This document shows positions 1-6,220 of a stretch of 14,769 bases of DNA, piece after piece. The stretch covers positions 2,238,431-2,253,199 of the forward strand of contig CP070839.1 of NCBI GenBank assembly GCA_020341875.1. Reading direction: 5' to 3'. The notes below the pieces were generated by a model that saw nothing but the letters and a program-made list of their open reading frames with translations, did not search any database and was not told where the DNA came from. The stretch is from Candidatus Zixiibacteriota bacterium. GTDB lineage: Bacteria; Zixibacteria; MSB-5A5; SM1-73. The position numbers were made by a program, and so were the translations under genes. Positions within the stretch are counted from its first letter, which is position 1; every line of letters starts with the position of its first letter.

Positions 1-859
1 GGTTTGTCTTGACTGCTATGGCAGCGGCGGATTCGAGAGGATTGATGGAATCCGACAGGGCCCCATCGTCGGCAAACTGACTCCAGATGTCGCTTCCGTC
101 GCCTGAGTGGTTCCATGTGGCATAAGATAAGACCGAGTTCCCTGTTTGTGTGGTGGCAACACACCACTCGGAATTCTCGGTCTCTGGCGTGTTGGAGGGA
201 TGGCTTGCCTTCAACACCACCCCGGTGACTCCCGCATTTTGAAACAGTTGATTTGTGAGACCCGTTCTCGTCTGACTGCCGCCGCTGAATGGGGGGTTGG
301 GCCAGGTGAACATGACCGACACCTCCACCGAGTCATCAGACGGATTCGATATCTGAAACTGCCACACCGCCACCGGATAGGAGGTTTGTTGGTAGTTACC
401 GGGGATTATTGGGCTGAAGAATTTAGATGATATCTCGGAACGGAAGCAATTGTACACACACCATCCTTTGGGCTGCAAGGCGTAGTAGGTCCCTTCTCCA
501 AGTAAGAGTCCGTTCCAAACTACAGGCATGACGGATTGCTGGGTGCACAGGCATTTTACTATCACCGCCTCTTCTTTCTTTTCATAAATATGAAAGGCTG
601 CCCCGGTCAGCCAGGTTTTGCTGTATTCGCCTACCTCATCTGCCCAGGGCCCAAAGGAGCCGCTGATGTTGTACATAAGTGACCCTGCCCCAAATCCCCC
701 CAGCGCAACTCCTCTGTTCGGACAATTGCTCTGGCAACTGATGGGAATGTCCCCAATAGTCCGCTGCCACGCACCTCGGGGAACCTCCGAAGCATCTCTT
801 GCCGCCGCCTGAAATGTAGTTAAAGATAGGATAAGGACGGTGAAGACTAACGCACGCAT
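1..859 (-). CDS. GH116-type glycosidase (GBA2/DUF608-like), N-terminal part, exported
   Basis: An open frame runs from an ATG at 859-857 to the left edge, giving 286 codons with no stop; the C-terminus lies outside the window. Residues 1-20 form a signal peptide ending in QAAA. Residues 52-60 (ALGGFGAGS), 145-154 (SKFFSPIIPG) and about 161-188 (YPVAVWQFQISNPSDD, then VSVMFTWPN) match the N-terminal beta-sandwich domain of GH116 enzymes, the family of bile-acid beta-glucosidase/glucosylceramidase GBA2. By family knowledge it would hydrolyse beta-linked glucose or xylose residues in the periplasm or outside the cell. The catalytic Glu and Asp sit in the C-terminal barrel, which is not present, so activity cannot be judged. 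GGAGG lies 4 nt before the ATG. It is the last minus-strand gene seen and is separated from the VCBS gene by a candidate terminator, so it is probably a separate transcript. Confidence 0.8.
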   Translation of the reverse strand, partial: MRALVFTVLILSLTTFQAAARDASEVPRGAWQRTIGDIPISCQSNCPNRGVALGGFGAGSLMYNISGSFGPWADEVGEYSKTWLTGAAFHIYEKKEEAVIVKCLCTQQSVMPVVWNGLLLGEGTYYALQPKGWCVYNCFRSEISSKFFSPIIPGNYQQTSYPVAVWQFQISNPSDDSVEVSVMFTWPNPPFSGGSQTRTGLTNQLFQNAGVTGVVLKASHPSNTPETENSEWCVATTQTGNSVLSYATWNHSGDGSDIWSQFADDGALSDSINPLESAAAIAVKTN

Positions 860-937
860 GAGACCTCCCGCGCCATTTATGAGCACCTAAAGTAACTGGC
901 TTTAACAGCCCTTGCGAAGGAGTATAGTTACACGCTC

Positions 938-965
938 AATATAACCTCGCTTTCCCTCGATGCAA
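938..965 (-). promoter_or_regulatory. candidate sigma70-type promoter for the GH116 gene
   Basis: On the minus strand TATATT (943-938) is preceded by TTGCAT (965-960) with a 16-nt spacer. The -10 is good and the -35 weak (only TTG matches). The same 16-nt spacing is seen at the two better promoters of the neighbouring minus-strand genes, which is the main reason for listing it. Confidence 0.35.
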
Positions 966-990
966 GAAGATTCTGCCTGACAACGGGCCA

Positions 991-1027
991 GATATAAAAC
1001 AGCCGAACCTCTGATTTGGAGATTCGG
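991..1027 (-). terminator. candidate Rho-independent terminator after the VCBS gene
   Basis: Bases 1003-1027 form an imperfect hairpin with CCGAA pairing to TTCGG, one mismatch, then CTC to GAG, around a 5-6 nt loop. Read on the minus strand it is followed by CTGTTTTATATC, a short U-rich tract. It lies about 33 nt after the stop of the VCBS gene, the right place to end that transcript before the GH116 promoter. The U-tract is short, so the call is moderate. Confidence 0.5.
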
Positions 1028-1059
1028 TCGCGTCTCTGACAGGTGAATATGGACAATCC

Positions 1060-2712
1060 TTAGGGCGGCGAACACGGCGGCGATCCACTTCTGTAAAGAT
1101 AGCTGATTAGATAGATGACGTCGGCGATATTGAGTATGCCATCCTCGTTAACGTCACCGGCTTCCATCGGCACCGGTTGAGGTCCTTGCTTGTACAGGTA
1201 GTTGACCAGGTACACCAGATCGCCGATATCGGCGTGACAGTTATTATTCAGATCTCCACAACCCACCATGAAATGACGGGTCTGAGTGGACCATCGTTCA
1301 GCTCCCCAACTATCCTTGGCCTTCACCTTCCAGAAGTAGCAATCCAGGGGCAGAGCACGGAACTGTTGCCTCACCGTCAAGTTGCTGTCGATTATTGTCT
1401 CCGGGCCGGGAGGAAATTCGTCTGAGGTGCTGATGTAAAGGTCGTAGGTGACCTGGTCACTCAGGTTGGGATCGAGCGCAGCGGCCCAGTCAAAATTCGC
1501 CACCGAGTCACCAGTCCCGGTCATAGAGTCACACACAACACCTGCATTCTCTGGCGATAGAAGAGGAAAGGAATAAGGCGGCGAGTTGCCGGCAGCTTGG
1601 GTTAGGTTTATCCAGACGGAGACTCCCGAGGGAGACGCGTTATATGCCTGGGCTATGTCCAGATCACCATCTCCATCTAAATCTGCACAGAAAAGAGAAG
1701 AATCCATATCACCCCCGACATTGTAGTCGATTTGAGTTTGAAACAAGCCAGCCCCATCGTTCTTCAAGATGGAAAAGCCACATTGATATGCCTTTCCAAC
1801 GGCCAAGTCCAAATCAGCATCTCCATCTAGATCCGCACATAAAGCGGAAGAAGCATACGGTAGCCACCCATAGTCGATCTTGGGTTGAAAGGTCCCATCC
1901 CCGTTGTTCTTTAGGATCGAAACATCCCAGCCCATATTTGCTACCGCCAAGTCCAGGTCATCGTCCCCATCCAAATCCGCGCAGAAAACGGACATTGGAC
2001 GAGTTCCCACACCATAGTCAACTTTGGCTTGAAAACTCGCATCTCCGTTGTTCTTCAGGATGGAAAGATTGTCGTTCCAGTAATTCACCACGGCTATGTC
2101 CGAATCACCATCTCCATCCAAATCGGCGGAGAAGACGGACCAAGTTAACCCTCCCGTGCTATAGTCAACTGAAGTCTGAAAGGTTCCATCCCCATTGTTC
2201 TCCAAGATGGAGACCCCCGATCCATTTGCCACGGCTAAGTCCAAATCTGAATCCCCATCCAAATCCGCACAGAAGACTGAATAACCCCCCGGATCGTAGT
2301 CGACCTTGGTTTGAAATGCTCCATCCCCGTCGTTCTTCAAGATGGAAACGCTCGACCCGCTTGCCACAGCTAAGTCCAAATCATGGTCTCCGTCTAAGTC
2401 TGCGCAAAAGACAGAGTGAGGCTCATATCCGACGCTATAGTCAACTTTAGTCTGAAAGGTCCCGTCCCCGTTGTTCTTCAAGACGGAAACGGTGCCGCTG
2501 ACATAGTTCGCCACGGCCAGGTCCATGTCATCATCTCCATCTAGATCTGCGCAGAATACCGAAGCAGGCAGGCTTCCTGCATCATACCAGACAGGGGGGG
2601 CGAAGGGAATAGAATCAGGGTTGACATTCTCCCCCAGAGCAAAAGACGGCGCGGCGGAAAAAGCGAAGATCAGGATACAAACGATAACGACGGACAAGTG
2701 TTTTCTTGACAC
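1060..2712 (-). CDS. secreted VCBS/FG-GAP repeat protein with C-terminal dockerin-like domain
   Basis: I place the start at a GTG (2712-2710), which has AGGAGG 5 nt upstream. The in-frame ATG at 2766 has no Shine-Dalgarno and would put 18 charged residues before the signal peptide. The product is then 550 residues. In order: signal peptide (about 1-25, ending PSFA); seven VCBS/FG-GAP-like repeats of 45-49 residues (about 51-370), each with a CADLDGDxDLDLAVA core of Asp-rich calcium-binding type followed by SILKNNGDGTFQ; a fibronectin/Ig-like domain (about 376-484); and a dockerin-like pair (about 485-547) with GDLNNN and GDVNEDG loops, each followed by a YL-rich helix. Families of this kind form beta-propeller-like surface proteins. 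The dockerin-like tail implies docking or anchoring, but no cohesin partner is visible here. It has its own promoter and a candidate terminator. The substrate is unknown. Confidence 0.88.
   Translation of the reverse strand: MSRKHLSVVIVCILIFAFSAAPSFALGENVNPDSIPFAPPVWYDAGSLPASVFCADLDGDDDMDLAVANYVSGTVSVLKNNGDGTFQTKVDYSVGYEPHSVFCADLDGDHDLDLAVASGSSVSILKNDGDGAFQTKVDYDPGGYSVFCADLDGDSDLDLAVANGSGVSILENNGDGTFQTSVDYSTGGLTWSVFSADLDGDGDSDIAVVNYWNDNLSILKNNGDASFQAKVDYGVGTRPMSVFCADLDGDDDLDLAVANMGWDVSILKNNGDGTFQPKIDYGWLPYASSALCADLDGDADLDLAVGKAYQCGFSILKNDGAGLFQTQIDYNVGGDMDSSLFCADLDGDGDLDIAQAYNASPSGVSVWINLTQAAGNSPPYSFPLLSPENAGVVCDSMTGTGDSVANFDWAAALDPNLSDQVTYDLYISTSDEFPPGPETIIDSNLTVRQQFRALPLDCYFWKVKAKDSWGAERWSTQTRHFMVGCGDLNNNCHADIGDLVYLVNYLYKQGPQPVPMEAGDVNEDGILNIADVIYLISYLYRSGSPPCSPP
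1606..2562 (-). repeat. seven tandem in-gene VCBS repeats (about 135-147 bp each)
   Basis: Within the VCBS gene the unit beginning SVFCADLDGD recurs seven times, starting at residues 51, 100, 145, 192, 241, 289 and 338 of the GTG-started protein. The first six units are complete and very alike. The seventh is shortened and loses the NNGDGTFQ half. The DNA is also similar between units, for example the plus-strand text near 'ccatccaaatccgcacagaa', so the array probably grew by tandem duplication and may vary in length among relatives. Confidence 0.85.
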
Positions 2713-2717
2713 AAACA

Positions 2718-2723
2718 CCTCCT
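2718..2723 (-). promoter_or_regulatory. Shine-Dalgarno AGGAGG that fixes the GTG start
   Basis: AGGAGG on the minus strand ends 5 nt before GTG 2712-2710 and directly precedes the signal peptide. The longer ATG start at 2766 has only CTCATTGCACC in front of it. This decides the start of the VCBS protein. Confidence 0.75.
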
Positions 2724-2797
2724 CCCCTTCTCCCGTCGGAGAAAAGGTTTGGATCTCGACCTCCATTGGTGCAATGAGAGAATCGCTCTACATACAC

Positions 2798-2825
2798 AAT
2801 ATACGCAGTCTGTGTGTCTTGTCAA
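2798..2825 (-). promoter_or_regulatory. sigma70-type promoter for the VCBS gene
   Basis: On the minus strand a perfect TTGACA (2825-2820) is followed after 16 nt by TATATT (2803-2798). Transcription would begin near 2791, giving a leader of about 80 nt before the GTG start at 2712. This is the strongest promoter match in the window. Confidence 0.65.
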
Positions 2826-2837
2826 GAAGACCCTGCC

Positions 2838-2930
2838 AAGTGCATTTCCGTGACGGACGAGGCGTCCGCCCGGACGCCCATACGGGCCCGTCTGGGGGCG
2901 GTCGTCTGACCGTGATGAGCAGGGAAACGA
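2838..2930. repeat. interspersed repeat, copy A
   Basis: The left part (AAGTGCATTTCCGTGACGG) aligns with AAGCGCATTTGCGTCACGG at 4245-4263. The right part (GGTCGTCTGACCGTGATGA) aligns with GGTCGTCCGACCGTGACGA at 4271-4289. Copy A carries about 35-45 extra bases between the two blocks, rich in GGACGCCC and GGGCCCGTCTGGG, which resemble the partial copy near 6147-6171. It contains internal dyads and no coding potential I trust. Confidence 0.6.
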
Positions 2931-2989
2931 ATAGTTGTCTCGCGCAGCGTAGACTGATGTTGGGCTTGTATCGTAGAGAAGCCGAGAAC

Positions 2990-3048
2990 GTAGGGGCAGA
3001 GCTTCAGCTCCGCCCATCTTGCGGGCGAATCTAAAGATTCGCCCCTAC
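2990..3048. repeat. compound REP/BIME-like element: two GTAG-hairpins in inverse orientation
   Basis: GTAG (2990-2993) is followed at once by a hairpin (2994-3015): GGGC pairs with GCCC, then one mismatch, then GAGCT with AGCTC around a 2-nt loop. On the opposite strand GTAG (3048-3045) is followed by a perfect 10-bp stem, GGGCGAATCT (3023-3032) with AGATTCGCCC (3035-3044), around a 2-nt loop. The ends are therefore an 8-bp inverted repeat, GTAGGGGC...GCCCCTAC. A GTAG head plus hairpin, paired head-outward, is the known layout of REP/BIME elements. Confidence 0.65.
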
Positions 3049-3192
3049 CATCTTCTTAGGTGGCTAACAGGGTCGCGGGGGCGCTGCTGAAGAGACAGCT
3101 GATCCCACGAACCACATCACCGATCCAGAATGTTTCACTGCAATCGGTATCTTGGAGCTTTACCAACGTGGGCAGCAATCCAGGCTTGGACG

Positions 3193-3978
3193 CTATTTCA
3201 ACAGGACCAACGTTTTGGTCTCAGAGTAATCTCGGACTCTCAATTGATAGAAGTAGATTCCTGAAGCGACGTCTTCTCCGGAATCATTCTTCCCATCCCA
3301 AGACACAGATTTGTAACCCGCGGGCAAATGTTCCGAAGCTAAGATTTTTACCTTTCTTCCCAAAAGGTCATAGACGCTTAAGCTGACAAAACCCGGTTTG
3401 GCCAGAGTGAATTCTATCTTTGTGGTTTGATTAAAAGGATTGGGGTGGTTTTGAAAAAGAACAGATTGGGATGGTCTTTCTCTGCCTCCGGTCTCGTCCT
3501 TCACGTCAGTGTCACATTCAACATCAAAGCAGGCGGTTCCATCTCCCATGTATACGCCACCTTGACCTGAACATTCTGCCCGAGTCAGATCGTCGACGCA
3601 AGAACCGTCGGCATAGCAGCAGGCACCTTGAGCTTGAGGGTCACATTCGACCTGAGCGCAGGTGGTCAGATCGCCCATGTACGTGCCACCATCAGCTTCA
3701 CATTGCGCCTGATATTGATCGTCAGCACAAGAACCGTCAGGATAGCAGCACGCACCCTGAGGTTGAGCAACACATTCGACCCCAAAGCAGGCGGTTCCAT
3801 CGCCCATGTACGTGCCACCATCAGCTTCGCATTGTGCCTGAGATTGATCGTCAGCACAAGAACCGTCAGGATAGCAGCATGCACCTTGAGGTATTGACCA
3901 TGCGTCGGCCGGAAAAAGACCGCCCTGGAACAAAGCCAGTATCACCGCAAGCGATAAAACTGATAGCAATTTCCTCAT
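3193..3978 (-). CDS. exported protein with three Cys-rich repeats and C-terminal FlgD-Ig/sorting-like domain
   Basis: The product has 261 residues and starts at ATG 3978-3976 with GGAGG 6 nt upstream. Residues 1-26 form a signal peptide (hydrophobic stretch 6-21, ending PADA). Three repeats start at residues 31, 74 and 117, an exact 43-residue period. Each reads GACCYxDGSC, a middle Cys, GGxYMGD, then two more Cys ending in VEC, so six Cys per repeat that probably form disulphides outside the cell. Residues about 172-261 are a FlgD-Ig/type-A-sorting-like module (NHPNPFNQTTKI, SVYDLLGRKV, WDGKNDSGEDVASGIYFYQL, ending in TLVLLK). In Bacteroidetes such tails are sorting signals for secretion; no secretion machinery is visible here. 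The function of the Cys-rich repeats is unknown to me. It has its own promoter and is divergent from the MoxR gene. Confidence 0.85.
   Translation of the reverse strand: MRKLLSVLSLAVILALFQGGLFPADAWSIPQGACCYPDGSCADDQSQAQCEADGGTYMGDGTACFGVECVAQPQGACCYPDGSCADDQYQAQCEADGGTYMGDLTTCAQVECDPQAQGACCYADGSCVDDLTRAECSGQGGVYMGDGTACFDVECDTDVKDETGGRERPSQSVLFQNHPNPFNQTTKIEFTLAKPGFVSLSVYDLLGRKVKILASEHLPAGYKSVSWDGKNDSGEDVASGIYFYQLRVRDYSETKTLVLLK
3514..3888 (-). repeat. three tandem 129-bp in-gene repeats encoding Cys-rich units
   Basis: The coding unit recurs with an exact 129-nt period. DNA identity is high enough that the opposite strand also stays open across the array, giving spurious plus-strand reading frames. 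Copies 1 and 2 are closest; copy 3 differs most (ADGSCVDDLTRAEC, SGQGG). This points to recent tandem duplication. Confidence 0.8.
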
Positions 3979-4118
3979 CTTGCACCTCCGAAATTAAGGG
4001 ACACCGGATCCTATATGATTCCTAACAATGGAGCTTCCAGAATTCACCTCCCGCTTATCTTCTCCAGAAAGAGCAAAAAGGTAAAAACCTTTGGCGGCAG
4101 TCAACACAATTCAATTGT

Positions 4119-4146
4119 AGAATACAAGAACCCCGCACTTTGTCAA
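4119..4146 (-). promoter_or_regulatory. sigma70-type promoter for the Cys-rich repeat gene
   Basis: On the minus strand TTGACA (4146-4141) is followed after 16 nt by TATTCT (4124-4119). Transcription would start near 4112, giving a leader of about 130 nt. A 9-bp inverted repeat, AAGAACCCC (4126-4134) and GGGGTTCTT (4147-4155), encloses the -35 box and covers most of the spacer. It could be an operator. Confidence 0.55.
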
Positions 4147-4216
4147 GGGGTTCTTCGACTATGCCCCATCTTCGCCTTACCTTCTTTTCCGAGAAATCCA
4201 GTTTTCCCGCCCTTCG

Positions 4217-4295
4217 TTGGTAACGGACGCCCCCGTCCGTTACCAAGCGCATTTGCGTCACGGGAGAAGCGGTCGTCCGACCGTGACGAACATGA
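4217..4295. repeat. interspersed repeat, copy B, with two dyads
   Basis: The first dyad is a perfect 12-bp stem, TTGGTAACGGAC (4217-4228) with GTCCGTTACCAA (4235-4246), around a 6-nt loop. The second is CGTCACGG (4256-4263) with CCGTGACG (4281-4288), which competes with an inner GGTCG/CGACC pair (4271-4275, 4278-4282). Bases 4245-4289 align with copy A at 2838-2930, which has an insertion relative to this copy. Confidence 0.6.
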
Positions 4296-4416
4296 GACGC
4301 ATATTGTGTCTGCACTTGTGAGTTGAAGGCAGGCTGACCCGTTCCGATCCCAGCAGGGAGAATCTCTAAACGGCCCATTTTTCAAAAATTCTTCAATTTT
4401 CCGAACGCTTCGGATG

Positions 4417-4442
4417 TATATTACTATTGACCACTTAGGAGG
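4417..4442 (+). promoter_or_regulatory. -10-like box and Shine-Dalgarno of the MoxR gene
   Basis: TATATT (4417-4422) is a good -10, but no convincing -35 lies 16-18 nt upstream (best is TTCAAT). A 5-bp hairpin, CCGAA/TTCGG (4401-4413), occupies that space. AGGAGG (4437-4442) stands 5 nt before the ATG at 4448 and is the strongest ribosome site in the plus-strand block. Confidence 0.4.
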
Positions 4443-4447
4443 AAAAC

Positions 4448-5443
4448 ATGGCAGAAAAACAGGATCTGGAAGCAGTAGAGAAGCTGAATGAAGCACGGAA
4501 CAAGATAAAGAACGAAATCAAAAAAGTAATCGTGGGGCAGGAGAGGGTAATCGATGAGCTTTTGGTCGCTCTTCTGTCCAATGGCCACTGCCTTTTAATC
4601 GGCGTCCCGGGCCTGGCCAAGACCCTGATGATCTCAACCATTGCTCGGATACTGGAGTTGAAGTTCAATCGAATCCAGTTTACCCCGGATTTGATGCCCT
4701 CGGATATCACCGGAACGGAGATCATCGAGGAGAATGTCTCCACTGGCGAGAGAATGTTCAAGTTCGTTAGGGGGCCGGTCTTCTCCAACATCGTGCTGGC
4801 AGATGAGATAAACAGAACCCCTCCCAAGACCCAGGCCGCGCTCCTCCAGGCAATGCAGGAGCACGAGGTCACCGCTGGGGGCGAGACATATAAGCTGGCC
4901 GAGCCTTTCTTCGTTTTGGCCACCCAGAATCCTATCGAGCTGGAGGGAACCTACCCGCTTCCCGAGGCTCAGTTGGATCGCTTCATGTTCAATATCTATG
5001 TGGACTATCCCTCCGAGGAGGAGGAGAACACCATCGTCACATCGACCACCAGCGCCTACGAATGGGAGTTGGACAAGGTGATGGGAGCGGATGAGATCAT
5101 AAAACTTCAGAAACTTGCCCGCCGGGTTCCTGTCTCGGATCACGTGGTGAACTATGCTGTTAGGCTTGCTCGCAGCACCAGGCCCGGTGAGAACAACTCG
5201 CTTCCTTACATCAAGAACTGGGTCAATTGGGGAGCAGGACCGCGGGCCTCTCAATACATGATCCTGGGTGCCAAGACCAAAGCCATCCTGGACGGCAGAT
5301 ACACTCCCTCCACAGAGGACGTCAAGACGGCGGCAAAACCGGTCCTGAGACATCGCATCGTGACCTCCTTCAACGCAGAGGCGGATGGCGTGGGCACCAT
5401 GGAGATCATCGAGAAGCTGCTGCAGGACGTCAAGGAGGAGTAG
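4448..5443 (+). CDS. MoxR-family AAA+ ATPase
   Basis: This is a full-length 331-residue MoxR/RavA-type ATPase. Walker A is GVPGLAKT (52-59), Walker B is VLADEINR (116-123) followed by the family signature PPKTQAALLQAMQEHEVT (125-142). Sensor 1 is ATQNP (158-162), the arginine-finger region is AQLDRF (174-179), and the sensor 2 region is GAGPRASQ (262-269). MoxR proteins use ATP hydrolysis as chaperones that activate or assemble von Willebrand-A proteins, typically encoded next to a DUF58 gene, as here (6221-7120). It heads the plus-strand block, 128 bp before the TPR gene. Nothing appears missing or altered. Confidence 0.95.
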   Translation: MAEKQDLEAVEKLNEARNKIKNEIKKVIVGQERVIDELLVALLSNGHCLLIGVPGLAKTLMISTIARILELKFNRIQFTPDLMPSDITGTEIIEENVSTGERMFKFVRGPVFSNIVLADEINRTPPKTQAALLQAMQEHEVTAGGETYKLAEPFFVLATQNPIELEGTYPLPEAQLDRFMFNIYVDYPSEEEENTIVTSTTSAYEWELDKVMGADEIIKLQKLARRVPVSDHVVNYAVRLARSTRPGENNSLPYIKNWVNWGAGPRASQYMILGAKTKAILDGRYTPSTEDVKTAAKPVLRHRIVTSFNAEADGVGTMEIIEKLLQDVKEE

Positions 5444-5571
5444 TCTGTCGAGGCTGGTTTAGCGGTAGCGAAGCTCGTATACATGCTCGAAGGTCGATGA
5501 TCGAGGTTCGAAGAACCCTCTTCTGATATGTCTCACGGATCGACAGGTAAATCTCAAATAACGAGGTTCCC

Positions 5572-5997
5572 ATGAGGTGGGGAGATTTTCTGAGAAGTTT
5601 TTTGGCTCTTTTTTTGATCTCTGCGTTCTTGAGTTGTGAGAGCAAGGAGAAACAGGCAGAGAAGCACTTCAGGCAGGGTTTTTCATATCAGAACCAGGGC
5701 GACCTGGACCAGGCCTTAGAAGAATACGAAAAAGCGGTCCAACTCAATCCGGGGCTGACAAAGGCTTACACAAATGCAGGAGCCATACATCTGCAGAGGG
5801 AGAATTACGATCGAGCCATACAGAAGTTCCAGAAGGTGATTGAGCGAAGTCAGTGGGACACCAAAGCGCACTACAACTTGGGTTATGCTTATCTCAAAAA
5901 GGGAGAGGTGGAAAAGGCGCAGAAAGAGGTGGAATTCCTGAAAAGCCTTCGCTCCGAACTGGGGGATGCTCTGGAGAGAAAGATCGAGGAGAGGTAA
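5572..5997 (+). CDS. small TPR protein, probable lipoprotein
   Basis: The product has 141 residues; ATG 5572 is preceded by GAGG with 5-nt spacing. An N-terminal hydrophobic segment (about 6-21) ends at Cys22 in AFLSC. This suggests a lipoprotein, though the -3 residue is Phe rather than the usual Leu. Three TPR units follow at about 29-62, 63-96 and 97-126, with typical AY/LG/A spacing (for example AYTNAGAIHLQRENYDRAIQ). The C-terminus is short and charged. TPR proteins in Bat operons (BatC/BatE) have similar size and layout, so the placement between MoxR and DUF58 suggests a scaffold role for the envelope complex. That role is inferred from context. Confidence 0.8.
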   Translation: MRWGDFLRSFLALFLISAFLSCESKEKQAEKHFRQGFSYQNQGDLDQALEEYEKAVQLNPGLTKAYTNAGAIHLQRENYDRAIQKFQKVIERSQWDTKAHYNLGYAYLKKGEVEKAQKEVEFLKSLRSELGDALERKIEER

Positions 5998-6004
5998 GTG
6001 ACGT

Positions 6005-6027
6005 CCAGGACTTAAAGCCCTGGCTAC
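6005..6027 (-). repeat. GTAG-hairpin (REP-like) after the TPR gene
   Basis: On the minus strand GTAG (6027-6024) is followed immediately by CCAGGGCTT pairing with AAGTCCTGG, one mismatch, small loop (6005-6023). It starts 8 nt past the TPR stop. It has the same GTAG-then-stem layout as the elements at 2990-3048, 12371-12394 and 13038-13062. Confidence 0.55.
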
Positions 6028-6129
6028 GAGTCGTTTGGCAGCGCGTTTCTGAAGCGTGTGCCAAAAATGCTCACTGCGGATGCTATCCACGGCTGTCAGG
6101 CATCCACAGGAGAAGATTCGAGAAACGAA

Positions 6130-6180
6130 ATCCGTGTGCCGAGCATCGGGCGGACGCCCGCCCGTCTGGGCGATACGAAC
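6130..6180. repeat. partial copy of the interspersed repeat in the TPR-DUF58 spacer
   Basis: CGGGCG/CGCCCG (6147-6160) forms a hairpin with a GA loop and is followed by CCCGTCTGGGCG. Both blocks resemble the extra segment of the copy at 2838-2930 (GGACGCCC and GGGCCCGTCTGGG). The remainder of the 223-bp spacer shows no gene or recognisable promoter. Confidence 0.4.
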
Positions 6181-6220
6181 TTCGACACCGATGAACAACC
6201 AGCTATAACGAAATCAAGAA

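Larger units (their letters stand above)
2826..3192. other. gene-free spacer between the VCBS and Cys-rich repeat genes, filled with repeat elements
   Basis: No credible gene is present in the stretch from 2713 to 3192. It holds the VCBS leader and promoter, a diverged interspersed repeat (2838-2930) and a compound GTAG-hairpin element (2990-3048). For 3049-3192, between that element and the stop of the upstream gene, I see no signal I can support; a stop-free minus frame there has no start and is not called. Confidence 0.6.
3979..4447. other. 469-bp divergent intergenic region
   Basis: This region separates the minus-strand Cys-rich repeat gene from the plus-strand MoxR gene. It holds the promoter of the former (4119-4146), an inverted repeat over that promoter, an interspersed repeat (4217-4295), and a weak promoter plus strong Shine-Dalgarno for MoxR. 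The overlapping reading frames on both strands look like chance products of GC-rich dyads. Confidence 0.6.

Noticed and set aside
1644..2450. Long plus-strand open frame (268 codons) across the VCBS repeats
   Set aside because: It is antisense to a clearly coding repeat array; its His/Pro/Arg-rich product is a periodic shadow of the minus-strand repeats.
2713..2766. ATG start at 2766 for the VCBS protein
   Set aside because: There is no Shine-Dalgarno, and it would bury the signal peptide behind 18 mostly polar residues; GTG 2712 has AGGAGG at ideal spacing.
3049..3192. Minus-strand stop-free frame downstream of the Cys-rich gene ending in GISCLFSSAPATLLAT
   Set aside because: It has only a faint dockerin-like look (GDVVRGISCLF), no start codon or ribosome site, and overlaps the FlgD-Ig end in another frame. 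A frameshift is unlikely because the FlgD-Ig domain ends canonically in TLVLLK.
3514..3888. Possible CRISPR-like array
   Set aside because: The 129-bp period is continuous coding sequence with no repeat/spacer alternation and no cas genes.
3471..4025. Plus-strand open frames across the Cys-rich repeat gene
   Set aside because: These are antisense products of the 129-bp repeats with no ribosome site and no domain logic; the minus strand has a signal peptide and known tail.
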